A DNA stretch of 42,754 bases from an uncultured Pelagibacteraceae bacterium (GTDB taxonomy: Bacteria > Pseudomonadota > Alphaproteobacteria > Pelagibacterales > Pelagibacteraceae): contig CACMRY010000004.1 in the NCBI GenBank assembly GCA_902616205.1, positions 1 to 42,754 on the forward strand, in the 5' to 3' direction. Position numbers and translations under genes: made by a program. A model generated the notes under the pieces. The model had not been told where the DNA came from. It did not search any database and saw nothing but the letters and a program-made list of their open reading frames with translations. This document shows, piece after piece, positions 1-9,261 of this stretch; the first letter of the stretch is position 1; each line of letters opens with the position of its first letter.

Positions 1-2
1 AA

Positions 3-293
3 AATGCTTTAAAACAAATAAAGCACCTTCTATCATCAAAAGATAACGGATCTTTCTTTAGAATCGCAATTAAAGGAGGTGGTTGCTCAGGTTTTCAGTA
101 CGATTTTTCTTTTGATAAATCACAAAATGAAGATGATTTAAGACATGAAAATATACTCATAGATAAAACTTCAGCTGACCTACTAAAAGGTTCTGAGGTA
201 GATTTTGTTAAAGAATTAATTGGAGATTCATTTAAAATTAACAACCCGCAAAGCAAATCCTCGTGTGGTTGTGGCGTCTCATTCTCACTTTAA
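3..293 (+). CDS. Iron-sulfur cluster assembly accessory protein (HesB/IscA/ErpA family), 5' truncated by window edge
   Basis: Frame 3 translation NALKQIKHLLSSKDNGSFFRIAIKGGGCSGFQYDF...SSCGCGVSFSL*: conserved GGCSGFQY and C-terminal SCGCG motifs of the A-type carrier family. Confidence 0.85.
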   Translation, partial: NALKQIKHLLSSKDNGSFFRIAIKGGGCSGFQYDFSFDKSQNEDDLRHENILIDKTSADLLKGSEVDFVKELIGDSFKINNPQSKSSCGCGVSFSL

Positions 294-1069
294 TGATAAT
301 TAGCTCATGGAATGTAAATTCTGTAAGAGCACGTATTATTAATATTCAAGAATACCTGAAGAAATTCTCACCTGATATATTAATGATGCAAGAAATAAAG
401 ACTCAAGAGGAAACATATCCTTTTGATGATATATCAAAGCTAAAATACGAAAGTCATGTATTCGGTCAAAAAAGTTATAATGGAGTTGCTATAATTTCAA
501 AAAAAAAAATTGAAAAAACTGAGAAGGATATTTTTAAAGATAAAAATAAGCAATCAAGAATAATTACTGCAAACATAAAACATAAATCTAAAACTATAAA
601 GCTAATAAATATTTACACTCCAAATGGTAATCCAGTTGATACAGATAAATATTCTTATAAGATTTATTGGTTAGATAGTTTAATCAAAAAACTTAAATCT
701 TATTTAAATAAGAACGAAAATATAATTATTGGTGGAGATTTTAATATAATACCAGCAGCAGAAGATGTTCATAATCCAAAAAGTTATGAAAACGACGCCT
801 TGTTCAGATTAGAAATTAGAAAAAGATTAAGAGAAATGATTAATTTAGGCTTCCATGATGCATATAGATACAAATATCCTGATAAAGAAGGTTATACATT
901 TTGGGATTATACAAGTGGTGCTTGGCAAAAAAATAATGGAATGAGAATTGATCATTTCTTAGTTTCTAATTCAATTATCAATTTAGTTAAAAACGTAAAA
1001 ATTAATAAATATCCTCGTGGAAGAGAAAAGCCTTCCGATCACACTCCTATAGAAATTGAATTAGCTTAA
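293..1069 (+). CDS. xthA: Exodeoxyribonuclease III (xth family); likely start at 293 (TAATG overlap with upstream gene)
   Basis: MIISSWNVNSVRARI...DILMMQEIKTQ...GGDFNIIPAAEDVHNP...RIDHFLVS...SDHTPIEIEL, classic EEP nuclease motifs. Confidence 0.92.
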   Translation: MIISSWNVNSVRARIINIQEYLKKFSPDILMMQEIKTQEETYPFDDISKLKYESHVFGQKSYNGVAIISKKKIEKTEKDIFKDKNKQSRIITANIKHKSKTIKLINIYTPNGNPVDTDKYSYKIYWLDSLIKKLKSYLNKNENIIIGGDFNIIPAAEDVHNPKSYENDALFRLEIRKRLREMINLGFHDAYRYKYPDKEGYTFWDYTSGAWQKNNGMRIDHFLVSNSIINLVKNVKINKYPRGREKPSDHTPIEIELA

Positions 1070-2059
1070 AGATTTAATTTTATTAACAAGTTCCTCGTTT
1101 ATATTTCTTGGTCCTTTATCCAATCTATTTTTGTGTCTTCTCTCACCAGGTAATCTGACCTCCCCCATTGATTTCATTTTTTCAAAAAATTCATTCGCAT
1201 GTTTATCCCAATCAGTGTCTGAGAGTTTATCAGGAGATATTGCTAATATGAATTCTCCACCACTTGGAGGTCCACCATCATTATTATCTTTAGCTGCTGT
1301 TTCGTAACTAAAATTATCTCCAACCAAAGCTCCTGCTAATAACTCAACCATCATTGCAATTCCTGAACCCTTATAACCTCCAAAAGGTAATAAAACTCCG
1401 CCATCAGCAATTTCTGCTGGATCAGTTGTATCTTTACCATCTTTTGTAAGTCCAGTACCTAATGGAACTTTGTGTCCCTCTCGCTTTGCAACTTGCACTT
1501 CTCCCATAGCCATTGAAGCTGTGGCCATATCATAAACAACTGGTGTATTATTTTTTCTTGGCCAAGCGAAAGAAATTGGGTTTGTGCCAAATAATGGTTT
1601 AATAGCCCCTGCAGGAGCAACTGCGGGTTTATAGGATGTGCATGCAAATGCCACCAAACCTTCTTCAGCTATTTTTTCAGTTTCAGGCCACATAGCGGCC
1701 ATGTGGTGTGAATTAATTATAGCAAGAACTGCTACACCATTTTCTTTAGCAGCTTTTACTAACTCTGGTATCGATTTATTTAACACAACTGGTGCTAAGC
1801 AATTTTTGCCATCAGCTTTAATTACTGAAGGTGTTAATTTTTTTATATCTGGTTTTTGTTTGCCATTAATTTTTCCACTTTTTAAACCTGAAACATATGC
1901 AGGTAAACGAAATAAGCCATGTGAGAGTGAACCATCCCTTTCAGCATTGGTAATTAGTTCTGATAAAATATCAGCTGTTTCTTGATCACATCCATTAGCT
2001 AGTAATGTTTTATTGGCTAATTTATAGATTTCATCGAGTGATAGAGATACAGTTGCCAC
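1061..2059 (-). CDS. Malate/L-lactate dehydrogenase family (Ldh2/DpkA-like) oxidoreductase
   Basis: Family motifs: DGSLSHGLFRLP, NSHHMAAMWPETE, KPLFGTNPISFAWPR, LPFGGYKGSGIAMMVELLAGAL. Confidence 0.85.
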   Translation of the reverse strand: MATVSLSLDEIYKLANKTLLANGCDQETADILSELITNAERDGSLSHGLFRLPAYVSGLKSGKINGKQKPDIKKLTPSVIKADGKNCLAPVVLNKSIPELVKAAKENGVAVLAIINSHHMAAMWPETEKIAEEGLVAFACTSYKPAVAPAGAIKPLFGTNPISFAWPRKNNTPVVYDMATASMAMGEVQVAKREGHKVPLGTGLTKDGKDTTDPAEIADGGVLLPFGGYKGSGIAMMVELLAGALVGDNFSYETAAKDNNDGGPPSGGEFILAISPDKLSDTDWDKHANEFFEKMKSMGEVRLPGERRHKNRLDKGPRNINEELVNKIKSLS

Positions 2060-2130
2060 AAATAATATTAGATCTCATTTAAATTAAAAGATCAATTATA
2101 ATCAAGTATTATATTTAAAATTAAATTTTT

Positions 2131-2394
2131 TTAATGATTATGGTTTTCTGAGTTATTTAAATTATTAATATCAGTTTCTTGAATATCATTTATTGGTTTA
2201 GCTATACGCCAATTTCTTACTTTTCCATTTTCATTTCTCTCAGTAATTATTGTCTCAATAGGTGGACAATTAGGTTCATGACAGGCTAGCTCAGCTATAC
2301 TTAAAGTTGAATTTTCTGGAATATTATATTTTTCTGAAATTATTATTTTTAAATTTCTAATATTTTCTACATTTGGTTTTTTTTTGTTAAACAT
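2131..2394 (-). CDS. Conserved-looking 87-aa hypothetical protein downstream of the WD40/COG0523 genes
   Basis: Intact ORF in a same-strand run with WD40 and COG0523 genes; internal ACHEPNCPPIET motif. Confidence 0.6.
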   Translation of the reverse strand: MFNKKKPNVENIRNLKIIISEKYNIPENSTLSIAELACHEPNCPPIETIITERNENGKVRNWRIAKPINDIQETDINNLNNSENHNH

Positions 2395-2404
2395 AAATTA
2401 ATTA

Positions 2405-3439
2405 TTAGTTATCCCAAACTGAAGTCCATAAAATGTTGCCACCCATATCACCAATTAATAAATTTGAACAATCATTAGTAATTGAAATTGCTGATACTTC
2501 ATGTTCTGTAAAACTTCTTATAATAATTGTGTTATCCTCTTTATCAATTTCAGATAAAAAAACTGATCCATCGCTTAAGCCTGTAAAAACTGCATTTTCA
2601 TTTGGGAAAGTTTCAACAAATGAAACTTTCTTATTTCCCACATAAGGAATACAGACAGGTTTGCGACCCATTGGTCCATCTCCATCAAATGGCCAACAAA
2701 TAGCATCTATTGCACCTGATGTAGCTAAGTATTTTGAGTTATCTGTAAAGGAAAAACTTTTTATTTTTGAACCGTATCCTGACATAGCAAAATCAATTTT
2801 ATCTTTTAAACGCCAGCAATGAAGTTGATTTTCTTGCATTGAAGAAATCAAATATTTTCCGTCTTTGCTAAAAATTACTTTATTATGTGAGCCTTTCCAA
2901 AGTAAATTAGATGATGTCCATTTATTGGTATAATCTTTCTTCCATAAAGTTATTCCTCCATATCTTGAAACGGCTAATCTTCTTCCTTTAGTATCAAACG
3001 ATAAGCCTCCAACAGTGCTGTTGTGACTAAATATTTTTGGTTGTTTACTAGTCTTTGCCCAATAATAAACATCCTTACCAGATGAACATGCTATATTCCC
3101 ATTAATTGCTTCCACATGGTCTACCCACCGTGTACCAAAATTATAAATTTCATTTATTTGACCATCAATTGAAATTTTTAAAAATCGACCATCATCACCA
3201 CCTGTTAAAATATTATTTCCATCCTCGGCCATACATAGAACGACACCGTTATGTGCTTTTATAGTTTTTGAATTTTTACCTGATCGAAAAATTCTTACAG
3301 TTCCATCTCCAAAACCTACCGCAATTGAGTTTCCCAGGCAAACTGAGTTAGTAATTGGAATTCCAAACTCAAATTCTTTTCCTCTTTGCTCAAACTTAGT
3401 TTTATCTAATTGTGGAAATTGGCTTGTGTCAGCTTTCAT
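2405..3439 (-). CDS. WD40-repeat beta-propeller protein
   Basis: Repeated blades (GNSIAVGFGDGTVRIFRSGKNSKTIKAHNGVVLCMAEDGNNILTGGDDG..., GGLSFDTKGRRLAVSRYGG..., FSKDGKYLISSMQENQLHCW). Overlaps the COG0523 stop by 4 nt. Confidence 0.85.
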   Translation of the reverse strand: MKADTSQFPQLDKTKFEQRGKEFEFGIPITNSVCLGNSIAVGFGDGTVRIFRSGKNSKTIKAHNGVVLCMAEDGNNILTGGDDGRFLKISIDGQINEIYNFGTRWVDHVEAINGNIACSSGKDVYYWAKTSKQPKIFSHNSTVGGLSFDTKGRRLAVSRYGGITLWKKDYTNKWTSSNLLWKGSHNKVIFSKDGKYLISSMQENQLHCWRLKDKIDFAMSGYGSKIKSFSFTDNSKYLATSGAIDAICWPFDGDGPMGRKPVCIPYVGNKKVSFVETFPNENAVFTGLSDGSVFLSEIDKEDNTIIIRSFTEHEVSAISITNDCSNLLIGDMGGNILWTSVWDN

Positions 3440-4410
3440 GCTGATTTACAGTTTTCGAATCCCTCTTTTAAGTTCATATTTTCAAGATTTCGACCAATAA
3501 ATACAAGACGTGAACTACGATCTTTTCCCTCAGGCCATTTACCCATTGGTGAAGCATCCATCAGCATATGTACACCTTGAAATACATATCGATCACTTTC
3601 TCCCTTAAAGTCAAGAATGCCTTTTGTTCTTAATATATCCTGACCCTTAGTCTGTAATAGTTTGCTAAACCAATCTTGAAATTTTTCCATATCCAAAGGT
3701 GTATCGGTGACAAACGACAAGCTAGTTACATCATCGTCATGTTCATGGTCATGATCTGATGTTAGAAAATCAGGCTCAACATCTAAAACACGTTTTAGAC
3801 TAAATGCATCAAGATCAAGTATTTCATTAAGAGGCACTCCACATTTCTTGGTATTGATGATTTTTGCAAAAGGATTTATTTTTTTAATTCTATCCTTAAC
3901 TATATTTAAACCACTTTCTTCAACAAGATCGATTTTGTTTAATAATACAACATCTGCAAATGCAATTTGTTCTTCTGCTTCATGATGATCTGTTAATTGA
4001 GTACTTAAATGAACAGCATCAGCAACAGTAACAATTGCATCTAACTTCGTACGATCAGCAACATCTTGGTCCACAAAAAATGTTTGTGCTACAGGAGCTG
4101 GATCAGCTAATCCAGTAGTTTCTACAATAATGGCATCAAGTCTATCAGCTCGTTTCATGAGTCCACTTAAAATACGTATTAAGTCGCCTCTAACAGTGCA
4201 ACATATGCAACCATTGTTCATCTCAAAAACTTCTTCATCAGCGTCAACTACAAGATCGTTATCTATTCCTTGTTCGCCAAATTCATTAACTATTACAGCA
4301 TATTTTTTTCCGTGCTGTTCAGTTAATATTCTATTTAAGAGAGTGGTTTTACCTGCACCAAGAAAACCAGTTAAAACGGTAACTGGTACTTGTTTGTTAC
4401 TCGCTTCCAT
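3436..4410 (-). CDS. COG0523 / CobW-family GTPase (putative zinc metallochaperone)
   Basis: Walker A GFLGAGKTTLLN, metal motif NNGCICCTVRGDL, LNKIDLV; His-rich DHDHEHDDD linker. Confidence 0.9.
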   Translation of the reverse strand: MEASNKQVPVTVLTGFLGAGKTTLLNRILTEQHGKKYAVIVNEFGEQGIDNDLVVDADEEVFEMNNGCICCTVRGDLIRILSGLMKRADRLDAIIVETTGLADPAPVAQTFFVDQDVADRTKLDAIVTVADAVHLSTQLTDHHEAEEQIAFADVVLLNKIDLVEESGLNIVKDRIKKINPFAKIINTKKCGVPLNEILDLDAFSLKRVLDVEPDFLTSDHDHEHDDDVTSLSFVTDTPLDMEKFQDWFSKLLQTKGQDILRTKGILDFKGESDRYVFQGVHMLMDASPMGKWPEGKDRSSRLVFIGRNLENMNLKEGFENCKSA

Positions 4411-4418
4411 TAATTAAA

Positions 4419-5471
4419 TTAACATCCTTTAAAGGAATTAGACATATTTTTGATTAAATCAAAATATAAGTCTTTTCCAGGATTTAAGGTTGCTCCTAAA
4501 GGATCTACCACGCCGGTTTTAATATTCATATCCTTAGCAACTGCTTTAATGATATCGGGATTAAATTGGGGCTCTGAAAATACACAAGCAACTTTATCAT
4601 GCTCGATTATTTCCCGTATTTCCGCAAGTTGTTCGGCACCTGGCAAAACATCTGTATTTACTGTAAATGCTCCTAGAATATTTACATCAAATCTTTTTTC
4701 AAAATATTGATAAGCATCATGAAATACAATTGAGGCTACACTATTCGTAAGTTCAGAGGATACATTAGCCGTGAGTTTGTCAATTTCCTTATAAGCTTTA
4801 CTTAAATTAGCTCTATAAGTAGCTTCATTTTTTGGATCATTTTCAATTAAGTGCTTAGACATTTCAAATAAAATAGTTTTTGCATTAATTGGGTCTAACC
4901 AAATGTGCGGATCAAATTCACCGTGATGGTGTCCTTCATGTCCATCATGATCGTCGTGATCGTCATGTCCATCCTCTTTCTTTGCATGTTCATCATGGTC
5001 ATGATCATCGTGATCATCTTTCTTTGCATGTTCATCATGGTCATGATCATCGTGATCATCTTTTTTTGCATGTTCATCATGGTCATGATCATCGTGATCA
5101 TCAAAAATATTTCTCTCTCTGAATTTTAATTTAACTAAACCTTTCAAATCCATAAATTCAATTTTTTCAGCTTTTGTAGCAATTGAATTAAGTGGTTTTT
5201 CTAAAAAATTTTCTAAATCTTCACCAACCCAAAAAACAATGTCCGCATTTTGTAGCATTTTTGCATGTGATGGTTTCATTGCAAAACCATGTGGGGAAGC
5301 ATATCCATCAACTATTAAATCAGGTTTAGCTACTCCATCCATTAAATAACTAGCTAACGAGTGTATTGGTTTTATTGATGCAACAACTTTAATTTCAGCA
5401 TTTGCTGATGTAAATAAAGTTAAAAATGATAATATTGATAGGATTATTGATGTTTTTTTTAGGTTTTTCAT
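4419..5471 (-). CDS. znuA: Zinc ABC transporter periplasmic binding protein ZnuA with His/Asp-rich tandem repeat
   Basis: Signal peptide, ASIKPIHSLASYLMDGV, HGFAMKPSHAKMLQNADIVFWVGEDLE, HHHGEFDPHIWLDPINA, FHDAYQYFEKRF, FSEPQFNP; adjacent to znuCB-zur. Confidence 0.95.
   Translation of the reverse strand: MKNLKKTSIILSILSFLTLFTSANAEIKVVASIKPIHSLASYLMDGVAKPDLIVDGYASPHGFAMKPSHAKMLQNADIVFWVGEDLENFLEKPLNSIATKAEKIEFMDLKGLVKLKFRERNIFDDHDDHDHDEHAKKDDHDDHDHDEHAKKDDHDDHDHDEHAKKEDGHDDHDDHDGHEGHHHGEFDPHIWLDPINAKTILFEMSKHLIENDPKNEATYRANLSKAYKEIDKLTANVSSELTNSVASIVFHDAYQYFEKRFDVNILGAFTVNTDVLPGAEQLAEIREIIEHDKVACVFSEPQFNPDIIKAVAKDMNIKTGVVDPLGATLNPGKDLYFDLIKNMSNSFKGC
4975..5100. repeat. 42-bp tandem repeat, 3 copies, inside znuA (encodes DDHDDHDHDEHAKK units)
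   Basis: Unit tctttctttgcatgttcatcatggtcatgatcatcgtgatca at 4975-5016, 5017-5058 and 5059-5100 (third has one visible substitution). Confidence 0.95.
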
Positions 5472-5492
5472 AATATTTTGTTATTGTTAATT

Positions 5493-5505
5493 GTTATAAT
5501 ATAAC
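5493..5505. promoter_or_regulatory. Candidate Zur-binding palindrome 1
   Basis: GTTATAATATAAC, perfect palindrome around a central base, in the znuA/znuC divergent promoter region. Confidence 0.55.
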
Positions 5506-5510
5506 GCTGT

Positions 5511-5523
5511 GTAATAATATAAC
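5511..5523. promoter_or_regulatory. Candidate Zur-binding palindrome 2 (imperfect)
   Basis: GTAATAATATAAC, 18 bp from the first site, near palindromic. Confidence 0.45.
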
Positions 5524-5544
5524 ATATCTAAGTCAAGAGAATAA

Positions 5545-6291
5545 ATGAGCATGGGAAATAATATTTTAGTAAAGTTAAATAATGTTGGGTTTAGACAAAA
5601 CCAAAAGTGGCTTGTTCAAGGTGTTTCTCTTCAAGTTGAAAAAGCAAAAATTGTTACTTTAATTGGTCCTAATGGATCAGGTAAAAGTACAACTGCTAAA
5701 ATTGCATTAGGATTATTAAAAAATATTGAAGGTGAAGTTGAAAAATTTACAAATAAAATTGGGTATGTGCCTCAAGAAATATCAATAGATTGGACACTTC
5801 CCCTTAGAGTTAGAGACTTTATGCTTCTAACTGATAAACTTAAAGAAGACACAATGGAAGAAGCTCTATCCTTAACTGGTGTAGTTGATCTAAAGGACAA
5901 AAGTTTGGGAAATTTGTCCGGTGGAGAATTTCAAAGAGTGCTACTTGCAAGAGCTATATCAAAAAAACCTGAATTGTTAGTGCTTGATGAGCCTGTTAAA
6001 GGTGTAGATTTTACAGGAGAAATTGCTCTGTATGAATTAATTAAAGAAATTTCAGAAAAATTAAATTGCGGTATATTATTAATATCACATGATCTCCATA
6101 CTGTAATGAGTGCTACAGATTATGTTGTTTGTTTAAATGGTCATGTCTGTTGTTCAGGTTCACCAAAAGAAGTTGCAAAAAACAACGAATACAAAGCATT
6201 GTTTGGTGATCAAGCCGCTCAAACACTATCAATTTATGAACACAAGCACGATCATGTTCATACAAGTGATGGGGATATAAAGAAAAACTAA
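5545..6291 (+). CDS. znuC: Zinc ABC transporter ATP-binding protein ZnuC
   Basis: Walker A GPNGSGKST, signature LSGGEFQRVLLARAI, LLVLDEP; between znuA and znuB; start may be the internal Met 3 or so. Confidence 0.94.
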   Translation: MSMGNNILVKLNNVGFRQNQKWLVQGVSLQVEKAKIVTLIGPNGSGKSTTAKIALGLLKNIEGEVEKFTNKIGYVPQEISIDWTLPLRVRDFMLLTDKLKEDTMEEALSLTGVVDLKDKSLGNLSGGEFQRVLLARAISKKPELLVLDEPVKGVDFTGEIALYELIKEISEKLNCGILLISHDLHTVMSATDYVVCLNGHVCCSGSPKEVAKNNEYKALFGDQAAQTLSIYEHKHDHVHTSDGDIKKN

Positions 6292-6292
6292 T

Positions 6293-7096
6293 ATGTTTGA
6301 TGATTTTTTTATAAGAGCATTGGTTGCAGGTATAGGTATTGCTTTTGTGGCGGGCCCTCTTGGTTGTTTTGTTGTTTGGAGGAGATTGTCTTATTTTGGG
6401 GATACTCTTGCTCATTCAGCCTTACTTGGTGTTACAATTGCATATTCTTTAGAGTTTAATATTGCTGTTTCAATATTTTTAATTTCATCAGTAATTGCAT
6501 TAATTTTAATACAACTACAAAGAAAAACTAATCTACCAAGTGATGCCTTGCTTGGTCTGTTAGCTCACTCATCATTGGCAGTTGGATTAGTTGTGATTGG
6601 ATTTTTAACCTTTATTAGATTTGACATTATGGGATTATTGTTCGGAGATATATTAGCAGTTAACAAAAAAGATTTATTAACTATATGGATCGGTGCAGCC
6701 TTAATTTTGTTGGTTTTAAGATTTATATGGAAACCTTTATTCGCATCAACTGTAAATTATGAGTTAGCACAAGCAGAAGGTCTTAACCCAGATAGAGCAA
6801 AAGCAGTGTTTACAATCTTATTGGCTGCAATAATTGCCATTTCAATTAAATTAGTTGGAGTTCTATTAATTACAGGAATGTTAATTATACCCACAGCTAT
6901 GGCTAGAAATCTTTCAGACAACCCACAAAAAATGGTAATATTTTCAGTAATTGGAGGATTATTATCTGTATTTATAGGATTATTTTCCTCTTTAGAATTT
7001 AATACTCCATCTGGTCCATCAATAATTGCTGCTGCTTTAGTGTTGTTCATAATTTCACTATTAAAAATTAAACAAACGATACAATTGAAAAACTAA
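6293..7096 (+). CDS. znuB: Zinc ABC transporter permease ZnuB
   Basis: ABC-3 family: FVVWRRLSYFGDTLAHSALLGV, LGLLAHSSLAVGLV, LVGVLLITGMLIIPTAMARNLS. Confidence 0.94.
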   Translation: MFDDFFIRALVAGIGIAFVAGPLGCFVVWRRLSYFGDTLAHSALLGVTIAYSLEFNIAVSIFLISSVIALILIQLQRKTNLPSDALLGLLAHSSLAVGLVVIGFLTFIRFDIMGLLFGDILAVNKKDLLTIWIGAALILLVLRFIWKPLFASTVNYELAQAEGLNPDRAKAVFTILLAAIIAISIKLVGVLLITGMLIIPTAMARNLSDNPQKMVIFSVIGGLLSVFIGLFSSLEFNTPSGPSIIAAALVLFIISLLKIKQTIQLKN

Positions 7097-7120
7097 TGGA
7101 TTGTTGTAAAAAATAATAGA

Positions 7121-7534
7121 ATGCAAAAACAAGAAAATCTAACTAAAAACCAAAAAATTATATTAGATATAATTGAAAAATCCTCTCAACCATTAAAAGC
7201 ATATTCAATTTTATTTAATGTTCAAAAAAAAGGAATTAATGCACCTTTACAAGTGTATAGGGCTTTAGACAAATTAGTAGAAATTGGAAAGATACATAAA
7301 ATAGAAAGTAGAAATGCTTTTATAGCTTGCAAAAATTCTAAATGTCAAATTGCTAAAGCTACAGTTTTTTCAATTTGTGAAGGATGTGAACATGTTACTG
7401 AAATTCATGACCACAAATTGTCTGAACATTTAAAAGATTTCAAAGACAATAAAGGGATGAGATATAATAAATACAATTTGGAATTTTTTGGTCTATGCAA
7501 GAAATGCGATAAAATAAAAAATAATGAAAATTGA
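7121..7534 (+). CDS. zur: Fur-family zinc uptake regulator Zur
   Basis: Fur fold: NQKIILDIIEKSSQPLKAYSIL...APLQVYRALDKLVEIGKIHKIESRNAFIAC; Cys-rich C-terminus; in the znu cluster. Confidence 0.85.
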   Translation: MQKQENLTKNQKIILDIIEKSSQPLKAYSILFNVQKKGINAPLQVYRALDKLVEIGKIHKIESRNAFIACKNSKCQIAKATVFSICEGCEHVTEIHDHKLSEHLKDFKDNKGMRYNKYNLEFFGLCKKCDKIKNNEN

Positions 7535-8117
7535 TTATTATTTTAGTGTTTTATCTCCATTTAGTTATTTAGGAGCAGAAAGATTTTTAAAGCTTGTCAC
7601 CAAATATGATTTAGACGTTCAAGAAAAACCTTTTGATTTAATAGGTGAAATTTTTCCAAATACTGGGGGGTTGCCAGTTCCTAAAAGACACCCAGCTAGA
7701 CAAAAATATAGACTATTGGAGTTGGATAGAATTGCGAATAAACATGGATTAAAAATAAATAAACAACCAAAGTTTTTTCCACCTAAAGACCCACACCTAC
7801 CTGCAAAATTTGCGATAGCCTCAAACTTAAAAGGAAATAAACTTAATTTTGGAATTGAATGTCAAAAAAGTTTATGGTCTTTAGAAAAAGATATTTCTGA
7901 TCACAATACCCTCAAGGAAATTTGTGAAAAATTATCCTTAAATTTTGAAGAAATAAAAGAAGTAGCGTTAAGTGAGGATGTTAACTTAAAGTACCAAAAA
8001 AATTCAAAAGATGCAGTTGATAATGATGTATTTGGTGCCCCAACTTATGTCTTTAATAATGAGATTTTTTGGGGTCAAGACAGGTTAGATTATCTTGAGG
8101 ATGCATTAAATAAATAA
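7524..8117 (+). CDS. 2-hydroxychromene-2-carboxylate isomerase / DsbA-like thioredoxin-fold isomerase family
   Basis: MKIDYYFSVLSPFSYLGAERF...; GAPTYVFNNEIFWGQDRLDYLEDAL typical of the family. Confidence 0.85.
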   Translation: MKIDYYFSVLSPFSYLGAERFLKLVTKYDLDVQEKPFDLIGEIFPNTGGLPVPKRHPARQKYRLLELDRIANKHGLKINKQPKFFPPKDPHLPAKFAIASNLKGNKLNFGIECQKSLWSLEKDISDHNTLKEICEKLSLNFEEIKEVALSEDVNLKYQKNSKDAVDNDVFGAPTYVFNNEIFWGQDRLDYLEDALNK

Positions 8118-8210
8118 TTATATTTTACTTTACTTAGAAATATTTTAGCAAAATTTTAAGGTTGCTAATATTATTTCGTATTTCTATATTGAATTAAATA
8201 AGGATTATTA

Positions 8211-8549
8211 ATGTTATTTTTTTTGTTAAAAGTTGTTGGTGCAGGTTTAATTGTTGCTTTTTCGAGCTGGTTGGCTGGTCAAAATCCTAAGCTGGCTGGA
8301 TTTATTATAGCATTACCTTTGGTATCACTAATAGCGATACTGTTTTCGTATTATGAGCACAATGATACAGAAAAAACAGTAATGTTTACGAAAAGTATAT
8401 TTATTGCAGTGCCAGCAAGTTACTTATTCTTTGTGCCCTTCTTTTTTGCAAAATCTTTTAATATGAATTTTTTCATAATTTATATTGCAGGTTTAATGTT
8501 TCTAATCGGTGGATATTTTATCCATAGATACATAGTTAATTTCTTATAA
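8211..8549 (+). CDS. Small membrane protein (DUF3147-like)
   Basis: 112 aa, several hydrophobic helices, SWLAGQNPKLAGFIIALPLVSLIAI. Confidence 0.6.
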   Translation: MLFFLLKVVGAGLIVAFSSWLAGQNPKLAGFIIALPLVSLIAILFSYYEHNDTEKTVMFTKSIFIAVPASYLFFVPFFFAKSFNMNFFIIYIAGLMFLIGGYFIHRYIVNFL

Positions 8550-8559
8550 AGTTAACATA

Positions 8560-8588
8560 TTTAACAAATCTTTAACATAAGTGTCATA
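8560..8588 (+). promoter_or_regulatory. Candidate tandem PhoB box (three 7-mers at 11-bp period)
   Basis: TTTAACA-AATC-TTTAACA-TAAG-TGTCATA upstream of the 73-aa/arsC/aquaporin operon. Confidence 0.65.
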
Positions 8589-8608
8589 AGTAATTCGAAA
8601 GGAGTTAT

Positions 8609-8830
8609 ATGTTTTTAAAAAAATATCTTAAGTGGATAAGTACCTTTTTAGTTCTAATTGGAATATTATTAACAAATTTAAATATATATCCGATAAATAT
8701 ATATTTTCATGGTCTTGGTGTAGTCGGTTGGACGATTGCAGGTTTCATCTCAAAAGATAAGGCGATTTTAACAAATTTTGGATTACAAATTCCTTTATTT
8801 GTAATTGGTATTTATAAAATTATTTTTTAA
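8609..8830 (+). CDS. 73-aa membrane protein, first gene of arsenic operon
   Basis: Good SD (aaggag) before ATG; two to three hydrophobic helices; stop/start overlap with arsC. Confidence 0.65.
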   Translation: MFLKKYLKWISTFLVLIGILLTNLNIYPINIYFHGLGVVGWTIAGFISKDKAILTNFGLQIPLFVIGIYKIIF

Positions 8831-9261
8831 TGAAAAATATTTTATTTGTATGCACAGGAAATTCAGCGAGAAGCATTATTGCTGAGAGTATTATTAATAA
8901 TGAATACTCAAATAAATTTAATGCTTTTAGTGCTGGTAGTAATCCATCTGGAAAAATCAATGAAGATGTAAAAAATTTTTTAGAGAAAAATAAAAGTTAT
9001 GATTTAACTAATTATAGTTCTAAAAACTTTGAAGAATTTATCAATAAAGAAATAAAAATGGATCATGTAATAACAGTATGCAACAACGCAAATAATGAGG
9101 TATGTCCTATTTGGCCTGATAAAAATCAAATTATACACTGGGATATTGAAGATCCAGTAAAAAAACTTCAAAATGCAAATGATGAAGAAAAGCAAATAAT
9201 CATTAGAAACACTTTCAATGTTATAAGTAATAAAATTAAAGATTGGCTAGATGAAAAATAA
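8830..9261 (+). CDS. arsC: Arsenate reductase, LMW protein tyrosine phosphatase type
   Basis: MKNILFVCTGNSARSIIAESI, SAGSNPSG, HVITVCNNANNEVCPIWP, HWDIEDP. Confidence 0.92.
   Translation: MKNILFVCTGNSARSIIAESIINNEYSNKFNAFSAGSNPSGKINEDVKNFLEKNKSYDLTNYSSKNFEEFINKEIKMDHVITVCNNANNEVCPIWPDKNQIIHWDIEDPVKKLQNANDEEKQIIIRNTFNVISNKIKDWLDEK

Noticed and set aside
1459-1985. 62-aa minus and 115-aa plus ORFs
   Set aside because: Out-of-frame or antisense to the well-supported dehydrogenase gene.
4975-5100. Possible CRISPR array
   Set aside because: Contiguous 42-bp in-frame coding repeats without spacers.
4889-5129. ORFs on three frames over the znuA repeat (77, 69 and 74 aa)
   Set aside because: Low-complexity alternative-frame readings of the His-rich tandem repeat; znuA frame explains the DNA.
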